Assembly: GCA_003255025.1 (NCBI GenBank) | Contig: QANY01008042.1 | Coordinates: 966,600 to 1,030,599, forward strand | Source: Datisca glomerata | Lineage: Eukaryota; Streptophyta; Magnoliopsida; Cucurbitales; Datiscaceae | Direction: 5' to 3' | DNA: 64,000 bases | Shown here: positions 45,301 through 57,540 of the stretch, in pieces | Layout: each line of letters opens with the position of its first letter | Numbering within the stretch: the stretch's first letter is position 1 | Notes under the pieces: model-generated | Databases searched by the model: none | What the model saw: the letters and a program-made list of their open reading frames with translations, nothing else | What the model was told of the DNA's origin: nothing | Program-made: the position numbers and the translations under genes

Positions 45301-47566
45301 TGTTAGGGGTTATACCCTCAAAAGCATGTGTATTGACTTTTTGACGTGAAATTTAATGAGCATTACATTTTTCTTATAATTGTTATTTCGAATTATTGTT
45401 GAATAAGTTATATAAATATCTGAAAATTTCATATTCATTAATGAGACTATGATCTTGTATTAGTACGAGAGTATTAAGATCATAGATAACGAATAAAATT
45501 GTCAGCAACATATTAAAGTGTCAAATATTTAATGAATGGTTGTTAGTACGGTTCATCATTATGTATGCATGTGATCAAGATCCGGATCATTGATCTGTAT
45601 AGACATCTTAGTGAAGGTACTTTATATAATGAGATTATATATGACATGTTCGATGTGAATTAATAACTTTATCAATGTGCCGTTTATAATAAAAATTTAA
45701 TACACATCAATTCGATGATTATATGTAGATTAATCTGAATCCTGAGTAGTCATGAACTCATATACATGTCTACTAGATTTTTTTATTCACTCATTCAGGT
45801 TTGTTTGTAAAATAGGCTAGTGACTTTTATTTTGGAGATTCAACGATATGCATGACTGGGAAACATGATCTTACAAGATTTGGAATTCAAGCTTTCCTAA
45901 CAGATCGTATATTGGTTGTCTTAAGTGTCAATTTTGGAACTAAATGATTATTGAGCTCAAATTTATAATAAGATTATAAATTAGTCATTCACTAGTGGAT
46001 TAATGGTACTTAAGGATCAAGAGGTAATTATAATAGTAAAACAATAATTTTGACCAGCTCTAATTTATGAATCAATAATTGGAGTTCAGAACTATATGAA
46101 TTGAATATATCAGTGGACTACACAAGAATACCCTGTAAATATAATGTATAATCTCTTAGAGTGCAATTTCATATTTATAGTGGAGTAATAATGGAATGAA
46201 TAAATAGGATTATTTAATTAAAAAGTTTAATTAATAATTTAGTTTATTGAAGTTTATGATTATAGGTCCATGATCTCCAAGTCACATCTATATTACGCAG
46301 TCTAGGGTGTGAATATTTCAAGACATGAGAAAATGACTAACTTACAAATGAATTTTTATTCTAGAGCAAATACATAATCATGAGATAATTATGTGTAGCT
46401 TTATTAATTAAGAATTAATTAATTGAATTATATATATATAAATGTAATTTTCTGAATTAACATATATATAAATAATTATCAATTATTTTTTAATTATCGA
46501 TAAGTGAGACAAAATATCTAATTTATGAATTACATAATTAAATTATTATTAGATAATATTTTGGATCAACTAAATCTGTTACTTGTGAAATAATAGATAA
46601 TTTAGTTGATAGATATATACTTTTGAATTAACGAGTATCTAGATATTTATCTGATTAAAATAAATATTTAATTTACAGTAATTACCACTTATCAATCACT
46701 GATTGAATATCAGAGATTGACATGGACTATTGTAGTGCCATGTGGCACTACATTAGTAGGGGTGTAACACTGTAGTGTCACATGGCACTACAGTGGTGTC
46801 ATGAGACACTATTCTACCTCACGGCACACTGCAGTGTCATGTGGTACGACAAATATACACCATTATACAATGGGTCCCACTATATTGGGTAATGTGAAAT
46901 TAAATATTATTTTTCATTTTTAATCATCCCTAAATATCTTATACCTTGATATCTAGAATACGTTACAGATTTTATTCTAATGATAAAAGTTGATCAGATT
47001 ATCAGTTGATCAATTAGAGAATTGAGTTGTAAACACAATTGCTCAGAGTAATTTTTCTCTACGATTAAGAGTTAAACAAAATCTATAAAAGAATCATCAT
47101 CACGTTCTTTTAGAGAAATTATATTACAAAAATCATTCTAAGTAAAATCTCTAGATATTATGTGCTGAGTACATATAGAGATAGAAAAGTGTCTTCGTTA
47201 TATTCTACGTGCTAACACACGTCCTAGTGCGTTGAAGATTGACTTGGAAGATCTTGGTATAGATCTCGGAGTCTGCTGATCGTTAGAACAATTTTGTGGG
47301 AACGGGGAATCGATCATTTTCGCGAAGACGTTTGATTTGACTACAATAGATATATGATTCCTAATCTTGTATGTTGTTAATTTAATATATAAATATATAA
47401 TGAACTGACTGATTGAAAAAGAGTTTTTAATAAAAAAATTTGTTTGGAAAATAATGTTGCGCGAGATTGTTTTACTAACAGATTTAATTTTTTATTAAAA
47501 CCTTTTATTTTTTAAAATGGCTAGGCGCCACACTTTTCTGCCGTGCACGCGTCGCGGGGACGAATA
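45301..47566 (+). repeat. 5' LTR of copia C, full length
   Basis: The LTR is 2266 bp, from TGTTAGGGGTTATACCC to the end just before AG and the primer site. It is the most complete LTR of this family here. Near 46730-46850 it carries repeated GTGCCATGTGGCACTACA-like near-palindromes. Confidence 0.9.
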
Positions 47567-49552
47567 AGTGGTATCACAAGTTGTGCGGTTTTTCTTGCAT
47601 TATTCATTTAATATGAGATATTTATGAATGAATGTATGCTTATATTTTTTGAATGTATGAAAAATAATGAATCGTTAATTGTATGGTGATTATCGGGTTA
47701 GGTTTTGTTCTTTAATTTTTTCCTTAAATCTTGTGTAAGCCATTTTGGGGCGTAGAAAATTTTCTAATTTTATTTTGAATATTTATTGTAATTATTTTGA
47801 TTGCGAGAAGACGCAGAATGCATGAGAAGAACGACGAGGGAAAAATAAATAAATAGCAATTCTCCTACCACCGTCTATTCTGACACCGACATCAAAAATT
47901 GGATTTCCGGCGCAGGCACTGCCGATTATGGATTACCGGTAATGTCGCCAAATTTTACTGTTACAACGACGTCGCTGGAAAATCGGTACCGACGGCTGTG
48001 GTTGGCCGGTGGTGATAGGCGGTGGTAGGAGATTCATATCGTTGGCGGCATTTGTAGTCATATTTGGGGAAGTTTCACAGAAACTCTAATACTAACCAAC
48101 CCTATCACTATAGAGTTTGATGATAACCCTATCTCTATCTATTATCCTTTTAAATTTTAAAATTAATGTAATTTTAAAATTAAATTATTAATTTTAAAAT
48201 TTTATAAAAATTAGAAATTAATAGGTTGATCGGGTTTGACAAAATCAAATCAAATATTTAATTGACTAAGTCAAAGTCCACTAATTTTAAAGGAATAATT
48301 ATAGAAATTAATTTTAATTAAGAAAAATAGTTTTCTTAATTAAATAATTTTTTGTTCAAAGTTTGAAGATTATGAAGATGGACATCAGGAGGAGATTACA
48401 ATATTTGAGAAAAGACAATATTTGAGAAATATGTATTCTTAAAATCCTCTTTGTAATTTTATTTTTTTATTTCAAGGTTGTAATTTAGAACTCAGTAGTT
48501 ACTCGATCCATTATTATTTTATTTAATTATTAAATAATTATTTTAATTGTTATGTTTTGATAATATGTCCATGCATTAGTCGATACATACCATACATGAA
48601 AATCTCACACTATTTTATTTAATCATTCATCTCATCAGTAGAAACATGATTTATTAATATTGTCCTAATAAGTTTAGATGTATAATTTTATGAAATTAAT
48701 TGCATATAAACTGTCAGGTTTTAATTAGTTACAACTTGATAATCACACCACACTAAGAGCTATAGTAACCTTTAAGATAACCGACTTTAATAAAAGAGTT
48801 TTATTAAAGTTTGATGAATATAATTAATTAGTTAATCTAGGTTCACCTAATTATGACTTAGAAGCTTCAGAAGGTTAAATGAACTTAGAAAAATAAGATT
48901 GGCACAACTGATTATTAAATATTCATAGGGTTATTATTTTAACAAGTAATTAATTTAGAATTAATTAATTAATTAAAAATGAAAACACATAATCCTAAAT
49001 GAGTGGGAGGAGGTTGACATGTCAATATAACCTAATGTCCCCATTACTAGTACAACACCGTGAGGTTTAGTGAGGGCCTCGAGATGGCTTTGTTTTCATC
49101 CCCCTAAGGAATGTTTCGAGCTGTAACAATAGTAACGTTGGACTTCTTAAGAAGATAGAAGGAAGTGATGTAGTTTGGCTTTGATCGACCCTAAGGCGAC
49201 ATATTCTAAATCAAGTCATGGAATCTGGAATAATGAGTTACAATCACAAAGTCACAATTAAGCTTTCATGTGGATAGTTATGACTTGACCAAACATGCGA
49301 TACCTTAGTTTTAAAAGAGAAAATATGAGATATTTTAAATTTTAATTAATAAGGATGAGAATGTCTTATAGATAGTCTGAGGTTAATATGACTGATCTAA
49401 GGTATCACATTAATCGTTTGGTTGTTTTATCATGATTTGTAAATGTTAAATTTTTTATGTTTATTATGTTACATTCACATATCAAGTTTACCTTTTGATT
49501 TCTAGATATTTATCAATTATATTGAATGTTTTAAATTTTAGTTATATTTATT
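47567..49552 (+). other. Copia C primer site and leader
   Basis: TGGTATCACAAG at 47569 is the initiator-tRNA primer site. The following 2 kb is noncoding and aligns with the copia B leader. The gag ATG is at 49553. Confidence 0.75.
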
Positions 49553-50760
49553 ATGTTTACCATGGACAACCATGTTACTTCTTTACTCGCTCTTAAGAAA
49601 TTGAATGGTGATAACTCCGTACATTGGAAATCAAATATGAACTTAATGCTGATTTACGAGAACTATAAGTTCATTTTTACTAAAGAATGTCCTAAGAAAC
49701 CCACTGCTAATGCCTCTAAGAATGTTAGGGACAAATATGTTGCTCAAATCATATCAAACAAAAAGGCGAAATGTTACATGTTTGTGAGCATAAATGATGT
49801 TCTGAGAACCAATCATGAAAGTATAGAGACTGCCAATGAGTTTATGGAATCTCTAGAGGCTATGTTTGGACAACAGCCTGATCAAGGTCGTCATGAGACC
49901 ACTAGGAGCTATATGACAACTAATATGAGAAAGAATACTTTTATGCAAGAACACGTTTTGAACATGATCAATATAATACACGAGGTATAAGTACATGTGG
50001 AGACCATTGATGAGCAGACTCAAGTTAACATTATACTTGAGTCGCTCACAACAGCTTTTTCTGCGTTCACAGTCAACTATGTTATGAACAAGTTGGAATT
50101 CAACATGATCCAATTGTTGAAAGAGTTGCAGACTTTTGAGTCACTCAACCTTAGAATGACCAAAGAGGGTGAGGTAAATGTTGTCGAGTAAAAGCCTTCT
50201 TCCCCTGTTAATAGTAACAAGAGGAAGAAGATCAATGGAAAGTACAAAGGTAAAAACAAGAAAGGGAAGAAAGTCAAGCCATCACCAAAAGCCAAGAAGA
50301 ACAAGAAAGAAAGAAAGCCCAAGAGAAAATATTTCCACTGTGACTTTAAAGGTCATTGGAAGAGAAACTGTAACAAGTATCTCTTCGAGATGAAAAAGAA
50401 AAGTAAATATGATTTGCTTGTACTGTGACTTAAAGGTCATACTTGTTACAGTTTCTCTTACATAGATTCAGGGGTCACTAACCATGTATGTTCTTCTTTG
50501 GAGATGCTTGATTCGTCAAGGAAGCTGGCTGATGATGAGGTCATTTTGAGAGTTGACAGTGGTGCACTCGTGTCACCTAAAGCATTAGGGATAATCCGTT
50601 TACTTTTTAGATATAATTATTTAGGTTTGAACGATATTTATTATATTCTTGAATTTTCAAGAAATTTGATTTCTCTTTCATTTTTTGCAAGAATAATTTT
50701 TTGAAGTTTCTTTTATTAATAAAGAGTTTATTATTTTAAAAATGGATTCGATATTTGTCA
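49553..50760 (+). pseudogene. Copia C gag, zinc knuckle and protease, broken
   Basis: 49553-49990 is an open 145-codon Gag start with LNGDNSVHWKSNMNLMLIY, FIFTKECP and YMFVSINDVLRTNHES. After a stop it continues at 49997-50191 (IDEQTQVNIILESLT, LLKELQTFESLNLRM). The knuckle is YFHCDFKGHWKRNC, with one extra Gly/Val lost relative to copia A. 50400-50470 is rearranged, removing the normal run-up to the protease; the DSG motif remains as DSGVTNHVCSS. Function is excluded. Confidence 0.87.
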
Positions 50761-50767
50761 TGCAAAA

Positions 50768-51600
50768 TTGATAAACACACTATATATGCTTAAACCGATT
50801 GAACACGCATTAAATAATTTTGAATTATTTAAAGTAGCAAAACCTAAAAGTAACAAACGGCATAGAGTTTCTCATGATGATGATAACACATATCATTGGC
50901 ATCTTAGTTTGGGACATAGTAATCTAGATAGATTAAACAGGTTAATAAAGCATGGTGCTTTGAGAGAACTAAATGTTGAAACTCTTCATGTTTATGAATC
51001 TTATCTAGATGGTAAAATGACCAAGAGACCTTTCACAGAAAAAAGGCCAAAGAGTCAAAGAACCACTTGAACTAGTACATAGTGATGTCAATAGACAAAT
51101 CAATGTTCAAGCTAGAGGTGCATATGATTATTTCATTACTTTTATTGATGACTACTCAAGATATGGTTATACTTACCTAATTTAAAGAAAGTCTGATACT
51201 TTTGGAAATTTTAAAGACTTCAAAGCTGAAGTTGAAAAGCAATTAGATATATCATTGACAATAGATCGATCTGATTGAGGTGGTGAATACTTAGATTTAG
51301 AATTCAAGGATTATTTGCTGGAGTTTGGAATCCTATCCTAGTTAACAGCACCTGAAACACCACAGCAAAATAGTATTGTAGATAGGAGAAATCGAACCTT
51401 ATTGGATATGGGTTAGGTCGATGTTAAGCTAATCATCATCGTCATTTACATTTTGAGGATATGCACTACATACGGTAAGTTACATTTTGAATGTAGTGCC
51501 CTCTAAGTCTGTAAGCAAGACGCCTTTAGAGTTATGGAATGGCTTCAAACCTAGTTTGTGTCATTTTCGTATATGAGGGTATCCAGCTCACATTCTTAGA
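50768..51600 (+). pseudogene. Copia C integrase, broken
   Basis: 50768-51070 contains HWHLSLGHSNLDRLNRL (pre-integrase histidines) and ESYLDGKMTKRPF, in which the Cys of copia A is Tyr. The core follows as LVHSDVNRQINVQARG and FIDDYSRYGYTYL, then a frame with NSIVDRRNRT in place of QNGVVERRNRT. After YEGIQLTFLD-like sequence near 51590 it jumps to the linker before RT, so a segment is deleted. Confidence 0.83.
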
Positions 51601-52392
51601 TACAACATCATAGTGGGAGGGCTGTGAGACAATCAGTTCGCTACAAACTAGAGGCGCATGTCCTAGTGTCAAACACTCATAAAGACGATCCACATCTTAT
51701 GAAGAAGCAATGGATGATTCTAAAAAGGAAAAATGACAAGATGCCCTAAACTAGAAAATAGAATCTATGTATTCCAACTCTGTCTGGAAACTTATAGATC
51801 CACCTAAAGATGTCAAGCCCATTGGATGTAAATGGATCTTAAAGAAGAAAATAGGTTCATATAGGAAAGTAGAGACTTTTAAGGCACGGTTAGTAGCCAA
51901 TGGCTATCCACAAAGGGAGGGAGTTGATTATGAAGAGACATTCTATCATGTGGCCATGCTAAAATCCATTTGCATTTTTTTCTCCATAGCCGCTAGTTTT
52001 GACTATGAGTTATGACAAATGGACGTCTCAAGACAGCCTTTTTGAATGGCTCACTTGAAGAAAACATCTATATGATGCAACCAGAAAGGTTCGTACAAAA
52101 GGGGCAAGATCAGAAAGTATGCAAGTTTCTTAAATCTATTTATGGATTAAAGCAAGCATCTAGATCTTGGAATCTTACCTTTGATGAGATTATAAAGTCT
52201 TATGGATTCGAGTAAAATGTTGATGAAGCCTATGTTTATAAATACATCAAAGATAAGATAATGATTTTCTTAGTTCTAAATGTTGACGAAATTCTATTAA
52301 TTGAGAATGATGTAGAAACTTTGTCAAAGGTAAAGAAGTGGTTAACAGAGAAATTCTAAATGAAAGATTTGGTAGAGGTGAGCTATATTCTA
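51601..52392 (+). pseudogene. Copia C reverse transcriptase, truncated and mutated
   Basis: 51767-52015 has [38 protein letters not shown] and [15 protein letters not shown]. 52012-52215 has FLNGSLEENIYMMQPE and SIYGLKQASRSWN. The catalytic box, normally Y-[IV]-D-D, is NVDEILL at about 52280-52300, so the enzyme is inactive. The sequence ends at SYILGT near 52392, where a 3' LTR fragment is joined. Confidence 0.88.
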
Positions 52393-52977
52393 GGCACTAT
52401 GCTGGCTCACGGCACACTACCCTTTAACTTTGTCAAAGGGAAACAAAATTGCTCAGAGTAATTTTTTTCCATGATTAAGAGTTAATCAAAATCTCTAAAA
52501 GAATCATCATCACGTTCTTTTAGATAATCATCTCTCAAAATTCATTTTCAGTAAAATCTCTAGATCTCATTTGTTGAGTACATCTAGAGACTGAATATTG
52601 TCTTCGTTATATTCTATGTGCCCACACATGTCCTATTGCGTTGATGATTGACTTGGAAGATCTTGGTGTGGATCTTAAAGTCTGCTGATCGTTGGAACAA
52701 TTTTGTGGGAATGGAGAATCGATCAGTTTCACGGTAACGCTTGATATAAACCACAAGAGGTATATGATTCCCAACCTTTATGTTGTTAATTTAATATATA
52801 AACATATAATGGATCCTGGCTGATTCAAAAAGAGTTTTCAAAAAAAAAATTTGGGGTTATCGTAACGTTGCATGGTTTTGTTTGGCTAAAGATTTAATTT
52901 TTTACTAAAAAAAATTAATTTTTTAAAATGGCCACGAGCCACACGCTTCCGTCGCGCACGTGCCTCGGTGACCAACA
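52393..52977 (+). repeat. 3' LTR fragment of copia C
   Basis: A 26-bp LTR piece (GGCACTATGCTGGCTCACGG and onward) is followed by filler at 52419-52443, then LTR sequence equivalent to 47034-47566 of the 5' LTR, ending ACCAACA at 52977. Most of U3 is deleted. Confidence 0.85.
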
Positions 52978-52982
52978 ACCAG

Positions 52983-53720
52983 CGAGATAAGCCTCAGATC
53001 ACATACGGTGGCCTAGGTGAGGGTTATCTTGGGGTCACAAAAAGGATAGGCCTCAGGTCACATAAGCTGGTTTATGTGCGGGTCATCTTATGGTCACCAA
53101 TAAGCATAAGCCTCAAGTCACATAAGGTGGCTTATGTGAGGTTGATCTGGGGTCATAAGTGAAGATTGGCCTTATATCACTTAAGATGGCTTAGGTGAGG
53201 TTGATCAAGGGCTACCAGCGAAAATAGACCTCGGGTCATCTAATATGTCTTAGGTGAGGCTGATATAGGGCCACTTACGAGGATGGGCCTCGGGTCACCT
53301 AAGATGGCTTAGGTGAGGCTACATTTAGGATCGTCTGTGAGAATGAGCGTGGGGTCACCCGCAAGCATGAGCCTTGTGGTCATAGGCAAACATAAGCCTC
53401 AGATCACATAAGGTGGCTTATGTGAGGTTGAGCTTGGGGTCACTAGCGAGGATGATCCTTGGGTCACCTAAGGTGGCTTAGGTGAGGCTACACTTAAGGT
53501 TACAGACAAGCATGAGCCTTGAGGTCACCCACGAGCATAAGTTTGGATCATATAAGGTGGCTTAGGTGAAGGACAAACTTAAGATCACCAGCGAGGATGG
53601 GTCTCGGATCACATAAGATGGCTTAGGTGATGGTGATCCTAGGGTCACCGACAAGGTAAGGTCTCGAGTCACCTAATTGAGATTAAGGTGAGGGTGAGTT
53701 CATGGTCACCATTGATTATC
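52983..53720 (-). repeat. GGTCACC-rich tandem repeats, right block (gypsy E)
   Basis: At least ten degenerate units of 59-60 bp. Starts marked by GCCTC are at about 52991, 53050, 53110, 53169, 53228 and 53287. The core is GGTCACATAAGGTGGCTTA followed by GTGAGG. They continue the block at 44900-45300, which copia C splits. Confidence 0.85.
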
Positions 53721-54129
53721 TTAAGGTCAGTTCTGATGAAATTTGGCTAGTGTAAGCTTGGGATCATCTCAAAAGATTTCTGTGAGGTTGAACATTTGGT
53801 CCCCTCAGATAAGCAGACAATGTTTCCTCCCAATTTGATGCGAACAATTTTTTGGCAAGTGAAACTAAATATAAATTAGGTGACTAAAAGATACTTGATG
53901 AGATCTTTGGAGAATGAGCTTAGGTTCCTAGGTGCCTTCTGCAGATGTGCTTCTGGTTGCCTCAGATGGCGTAAAAGGACGAGCTATTAGGCCACCATTG
54001 ATGACTTTAAGAATGATTAGTAAATGGGTTACTTTGTTTCATATAAGCAAGATTGGGCATTGCGGATCCTTTTATACGACCAATGCAAGGTTAAGCCTAG
54101 AGTTATCCTCTATCAACAAGATTCAGCCT
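53721..54129. other. Gypsy E region between gag and repeats
   Basis: Sequence with no recognisable pol motif on either strand. A plus-strand open frame here is antisense to the gypsy gag and is not called. Confidence 0.45.
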
Positions 54130-55345
54130 AAGGGTCATTATCCTTCTAGTCACCACCTACTTTTCAAAGTGAGTAGTCCTATCAAAAAGTTTAGTTGTGT
54201 TCTTTGTTCTCTTCCCTTGGTTTGTCCTTGGCTCGTTCTTCATTTCATGAGTGTAGTAGCTCAGCTACACTCATATACTTTTGGGCGTGGGTAAGAAGCT
54301 CGGTGAAGCTCACAGGTATCTTCTTTACCAGGGACCATAATAGTCTCTTGTCACTTAGCCCAGCCATAATTGTTATAAGGGCTATGTCATCGCTGTATCC
54401 CTATATTTTGAGGGCCTCTACATTAAACCTAATGACATAGTCGCGTAATTTCTCATTTCTTTACTGCCTGACAGTGAGGAGATGAGTGGCAGGATACCTT
54501 TGGTCTCTTCCTCTTAAAAACTGGTGGATGGACGTTTTGATGAGCTCTCTGAATGATGAGATAGAGCCTGGTTTTAATTGTCGATAACATGCGCATGTTG
54601 AGGATGAAAGTGTAAGCGGGAATGCTTTACACATGATAGCCTCTAGGACCTTGAAGTTCCATCCAAGTCTTGAAAGTCTTCAAATGTTCAGTAGGGTCCC
54701 TAGTGCCGTCGTATGGTGTGATAAATAACATTTTAAATTGTGGGCGCATCTTAACACGTATGATCTCTTCTGTGAATGGAAGTTCTGCATGCTGTAGTAA
54801 GGCCTCACTTGAATAGGGAACGTCCTTAGCTCGGACTCGCCTCATATCGCCTATTTTCTCTCAGAGCTGTTTCATCTCCGTGCCTAGCCCCATATCACTG
54901 TCCGTTGTATGTCGACCTCGATTTTCACCCTTCTTCTTTTATTGAGCATCGTGCACAGATCCTCAAGGTTATTAGGATGTGCAACCCATGATCATCTGAC
55001 ACGTGTCCCTAAGGTCTACGCTCGTTGTTCCACTTCCTCTTCTTTGTCCTCCTCTAGGTCATGGTTCCCAACAAGAGAGGATTGACATTGATGGTTAAGT
55101 GCTTGCGTGAGGGCATGGACTTGCCTCTGAAATTCAGCGATCTCCTCTCGTTAGGTTTAATGGTTTCTACGAACATTGACCCTTCGAGTTGGGCATGAGG
55201 GTGGCACTTCCTTAAGAACTGAGGCCTCTCTTAAAGCAAGCCCCATGCTAGATCTCATCGCGCTATTTGATCTACAACTCATTTTTTAACTCTTCTAGTG
55301 GAAACTATGATGTAAGATATGTTTACCCTTTCGTTCCCACAAACG
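54130..55345 (-). pseudogene. Gypsy E gag, broken
   Basis: 54627-54845 on the minus strand reads PFTEEIIRVKM, FKMLFITPYDGTRDPTEHL and TWMELQG, the N-terminal capsid block of plant gypsy Gag. Downstream frames give AIMCKAFPLTL, YRQLKPGSISSFRELIK, FLRGRDQRYPATHLLTV, LRDYVIRFNVEAL and SFTELLTHAQKYM, the rest of the retrotransposon gag domain, with two stops. The part nearest the LTR (54850-55345) is a polar N-terminus with frame breaks. The position after the primer site supports the call. Confidence 0.88.
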
Positions 55346-55353
55346 CCGCCAAT

Positions 55354-56303
55354 TGTTGACGGCTAAATCTCGGAGGTGAGATTATGTCAGCAATGTGTCT
55401 GCTCCACTTCTCTCTCCACACCTGCAATGAGAGAAGGTAAATTAGGAGACCAAGATGAGGGTGGTGGTCTCCTTTTTAACCATCTGAAGCTTAAGTTAGT
55501 AAGAGGAAGATGAGAATAAAGTAAAGAATTAGTTGAAACTTGTTCCGTGCCCCTTAAAGTGCATTTACTGGAGTATTTATAGTGGGAAGCTAGCATTAAG
55601 GTTGGGTTGGTATCCATATAGTAGCATGCCTCACCTCCAATTGGGTGCCTCCTCGGACCAACCCCTAGCTTCAAGCTTCTTTAATTGTCTTGGTGAAATA
55701 CAAGGTAATAGGTGATGATCTCGGATGTCAGGATAGCCTGTCCTTGTATCCCACAATGTACTTCCTCAGTCTCTATTGGCCGACCCCATTAAATCCTTAT
55801 GATGACACACTGCTAGGCACGGGTTGACTGATTCATTGGCTAGTCGGCTTCATGCTTTTTCTCATTCACCCTTCTCTGATTGGTCTAGGTGCATTAAATG
55901 TATACGATGATATCCTATAAACTTCTACCTTGACCCAGGTGCCCTATTTGAACTGAGGCTGTAGATTTCCCGCCCTTAGCTCCTCCTCCAAGTGGGAACC
56001 TTTCTCTATTGAGACAGTCAAAACATAAGTTAATTTACTCAAACACCTTTTGTGACCTTCAATGGTCCTTAGACAATTAGTCTCGGGGAGGGTAAACTCA
56101 CCTGAAGTGTTGGCCCCCTGAGCGGGCAGTATTCCCCGAGACCTAGGCCTCGGGTGTCCCCTAGTCGTTGGCATCAGGTGTCCCTGACGTGCCCCCGAGG
56201 TCTAGGCCTCGGGGTGAGCTCACGTCCCCGCTTATTTAATACTGAGCCGCGTTAACATGTCCTTAAAAGTCTTTTAGTAGATTCTTGAAAAATGGGTACA
56301 ACG
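55354..56303 (-). repeat. 5' LTR of gypsy E, full length
   Basis: 950 bp, beginning on the plus strand with TGTTGACGGCTAAATC and ending GGGTACAACG, where the partner has AACA. It holds several CCTCGGG/CCCGAGG words near 56130-56215. The primer site lies just left of it. Confidence 0.9.
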
Positions 56304-57540
56304 TGAGCAAAATCGAATTGATGCCCAATCCAATTCACAAACCCTCTCCTCTACCAATTCTCAATTCGAGCCCGTTTCTTCTTCTTCTCAATGGCAAGGA
56401 AATAAAACATGTATTCATCCCAATTAAACTTGCGTTACTTCAATTAAATAACCATCTTCGCCTTCACTAATTTTCCTTTTGTCGAACATTTGCAACTTAA
56501 TTTTGATTAGGTTGGATTCCACAATTTTGTCTTGTGCAAGTACCAGATTAATGCTATTCTGAAAGCCCATCTTATCTTTGAGTATGTAGATGGGTCCAAC
56601 AACCCGCACGATTTATCAATAAGGCCAATGGGGAAGATACAGAGATTAGGGACCCGGGGTATGATCAATGGGTTGCCCAAGATCAAGTTCTAATGACACT
56701 AATCAACGCAACACTCTCCCCAACAACTCGGACATATGTGGTTGGTTGCAGGACTTCTAAGGAAATCTGAGACTTAATTGGAAGAATGTATTCATATGTC
56801 TCACATGTTAACATTTTTTCAGCTCAATATTGATCTCCAAAAAATGACCAAGAAATCTGCGAAGAACATTGATTCTTACACATTAAGAGAATCAAAGAAG
56901 TAAAGGATAGTTTTTTGCTTTGTCTGTTAATATTGAAGACGAAGACATGTTGAATTACACATTTAATTGTATGCCTAGTGAATATAATACTATTAGAACC
57001 TCCATTAGAACTAGAGCTGAACCCCTGAATCTTGAAGAATTTCATGCTCTTCTTAAAACTGAAGAACAATACCTCATCACATCATAAGCAGCAAGATATC
57101 CTCCTACAAAACACTGCTTTCCTTACTGCCTATAACAATTACAGAGGGTCGAATGGGGGGAGAGGATTCAAGAATTTCTGAGGTAATAAAAACAACTATG
57201 GTAGATCAAATTCCGGTAGAGTTGGTAGGGCACAATGTTGGAACTCTAACACAACACTTTCACCTTCAATTCTTGGGGAACCACCAAATCAGAACTCAAG
57301 CTCCTATAAGGGAAATTAAAATTTTAGTCAAGATAGGCATGTAAACTCACAGAATACCAGGATCCAATGTCAAATTTGCCAAAGAATGGGTCACAGTGCT
57401 ACTGAATATTTTCACAAGATGAACTTCTCCTACCAAAGGAGAAGTCCTTCATCCACTATTTCTGCTATGACAGTAATGAATCAAGGTGCCAACCTCAATG
57501 ATCCTCACCAATTCTAAATACCATAGTGAAGAGGGTGTGT
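56304..57540 (+). pseudogene. Copia D gag, main part
   Basis: This continues Gag after gypsy E. Recognisable blocks are NIEDEDMLNYTFNCMPSEYN, TSIRTRAEPLNLEEFHALL and KTEEQYL near 56930-57070, the UBN2-type Gag C-terminus. A zinc knuckle CQICQRMGHSATEYF lies near 57370, with its last Cys replaced by Tyr. Earlier parts are split by many stops. A protease-like SIDSG is at about 57540. Confidence 0.8.

Larger units (their letters stand above)
45301..52977 (+). mobile_element. Copia C: Ty1/copia inserted in the gypsy E repeat array
   Basis: The boundaries are exact: ACCAG at 45296-45300 and again at 52978-52982. It is the same family as copias A and B. It has a full 5' LTR (45301-47566), primer site, leader, gag, protease, integrase and partial RT; the rest of RT, RNase H and most of the 3' LTR are deleted. 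It is the innermost and so youngest layer of the nest, yet it is also dead. Confidence 0.95.
43504..56303 (-). mobile_element. Gypsy E: Ty3/gypsy remnant with gag and repeats but no pol
   Basis: It lies between LTRs 43504-44178 and 55354-56303, flanked by TGAGT (43499-43503) and TGAGC (56304-56308), a 4-of-5 target duplication. On the minus strand the 5' LTR is followed by the primer site TTGGCGGCGTTTGTGGGAAC, then gag, then tandem repeats up to the 3' LTR. No protease, RT or integrase was found. Without copia C it is about 5.1 kb. It is either a nonautonomous form or a pol deletion. Confidence 0.9.

Noticed and set aside
53932..54294. Plus-strand 120-codon protein
   Set aside because: It is antisense to the gypsy E gag, whose minus-strand motifs are clear.
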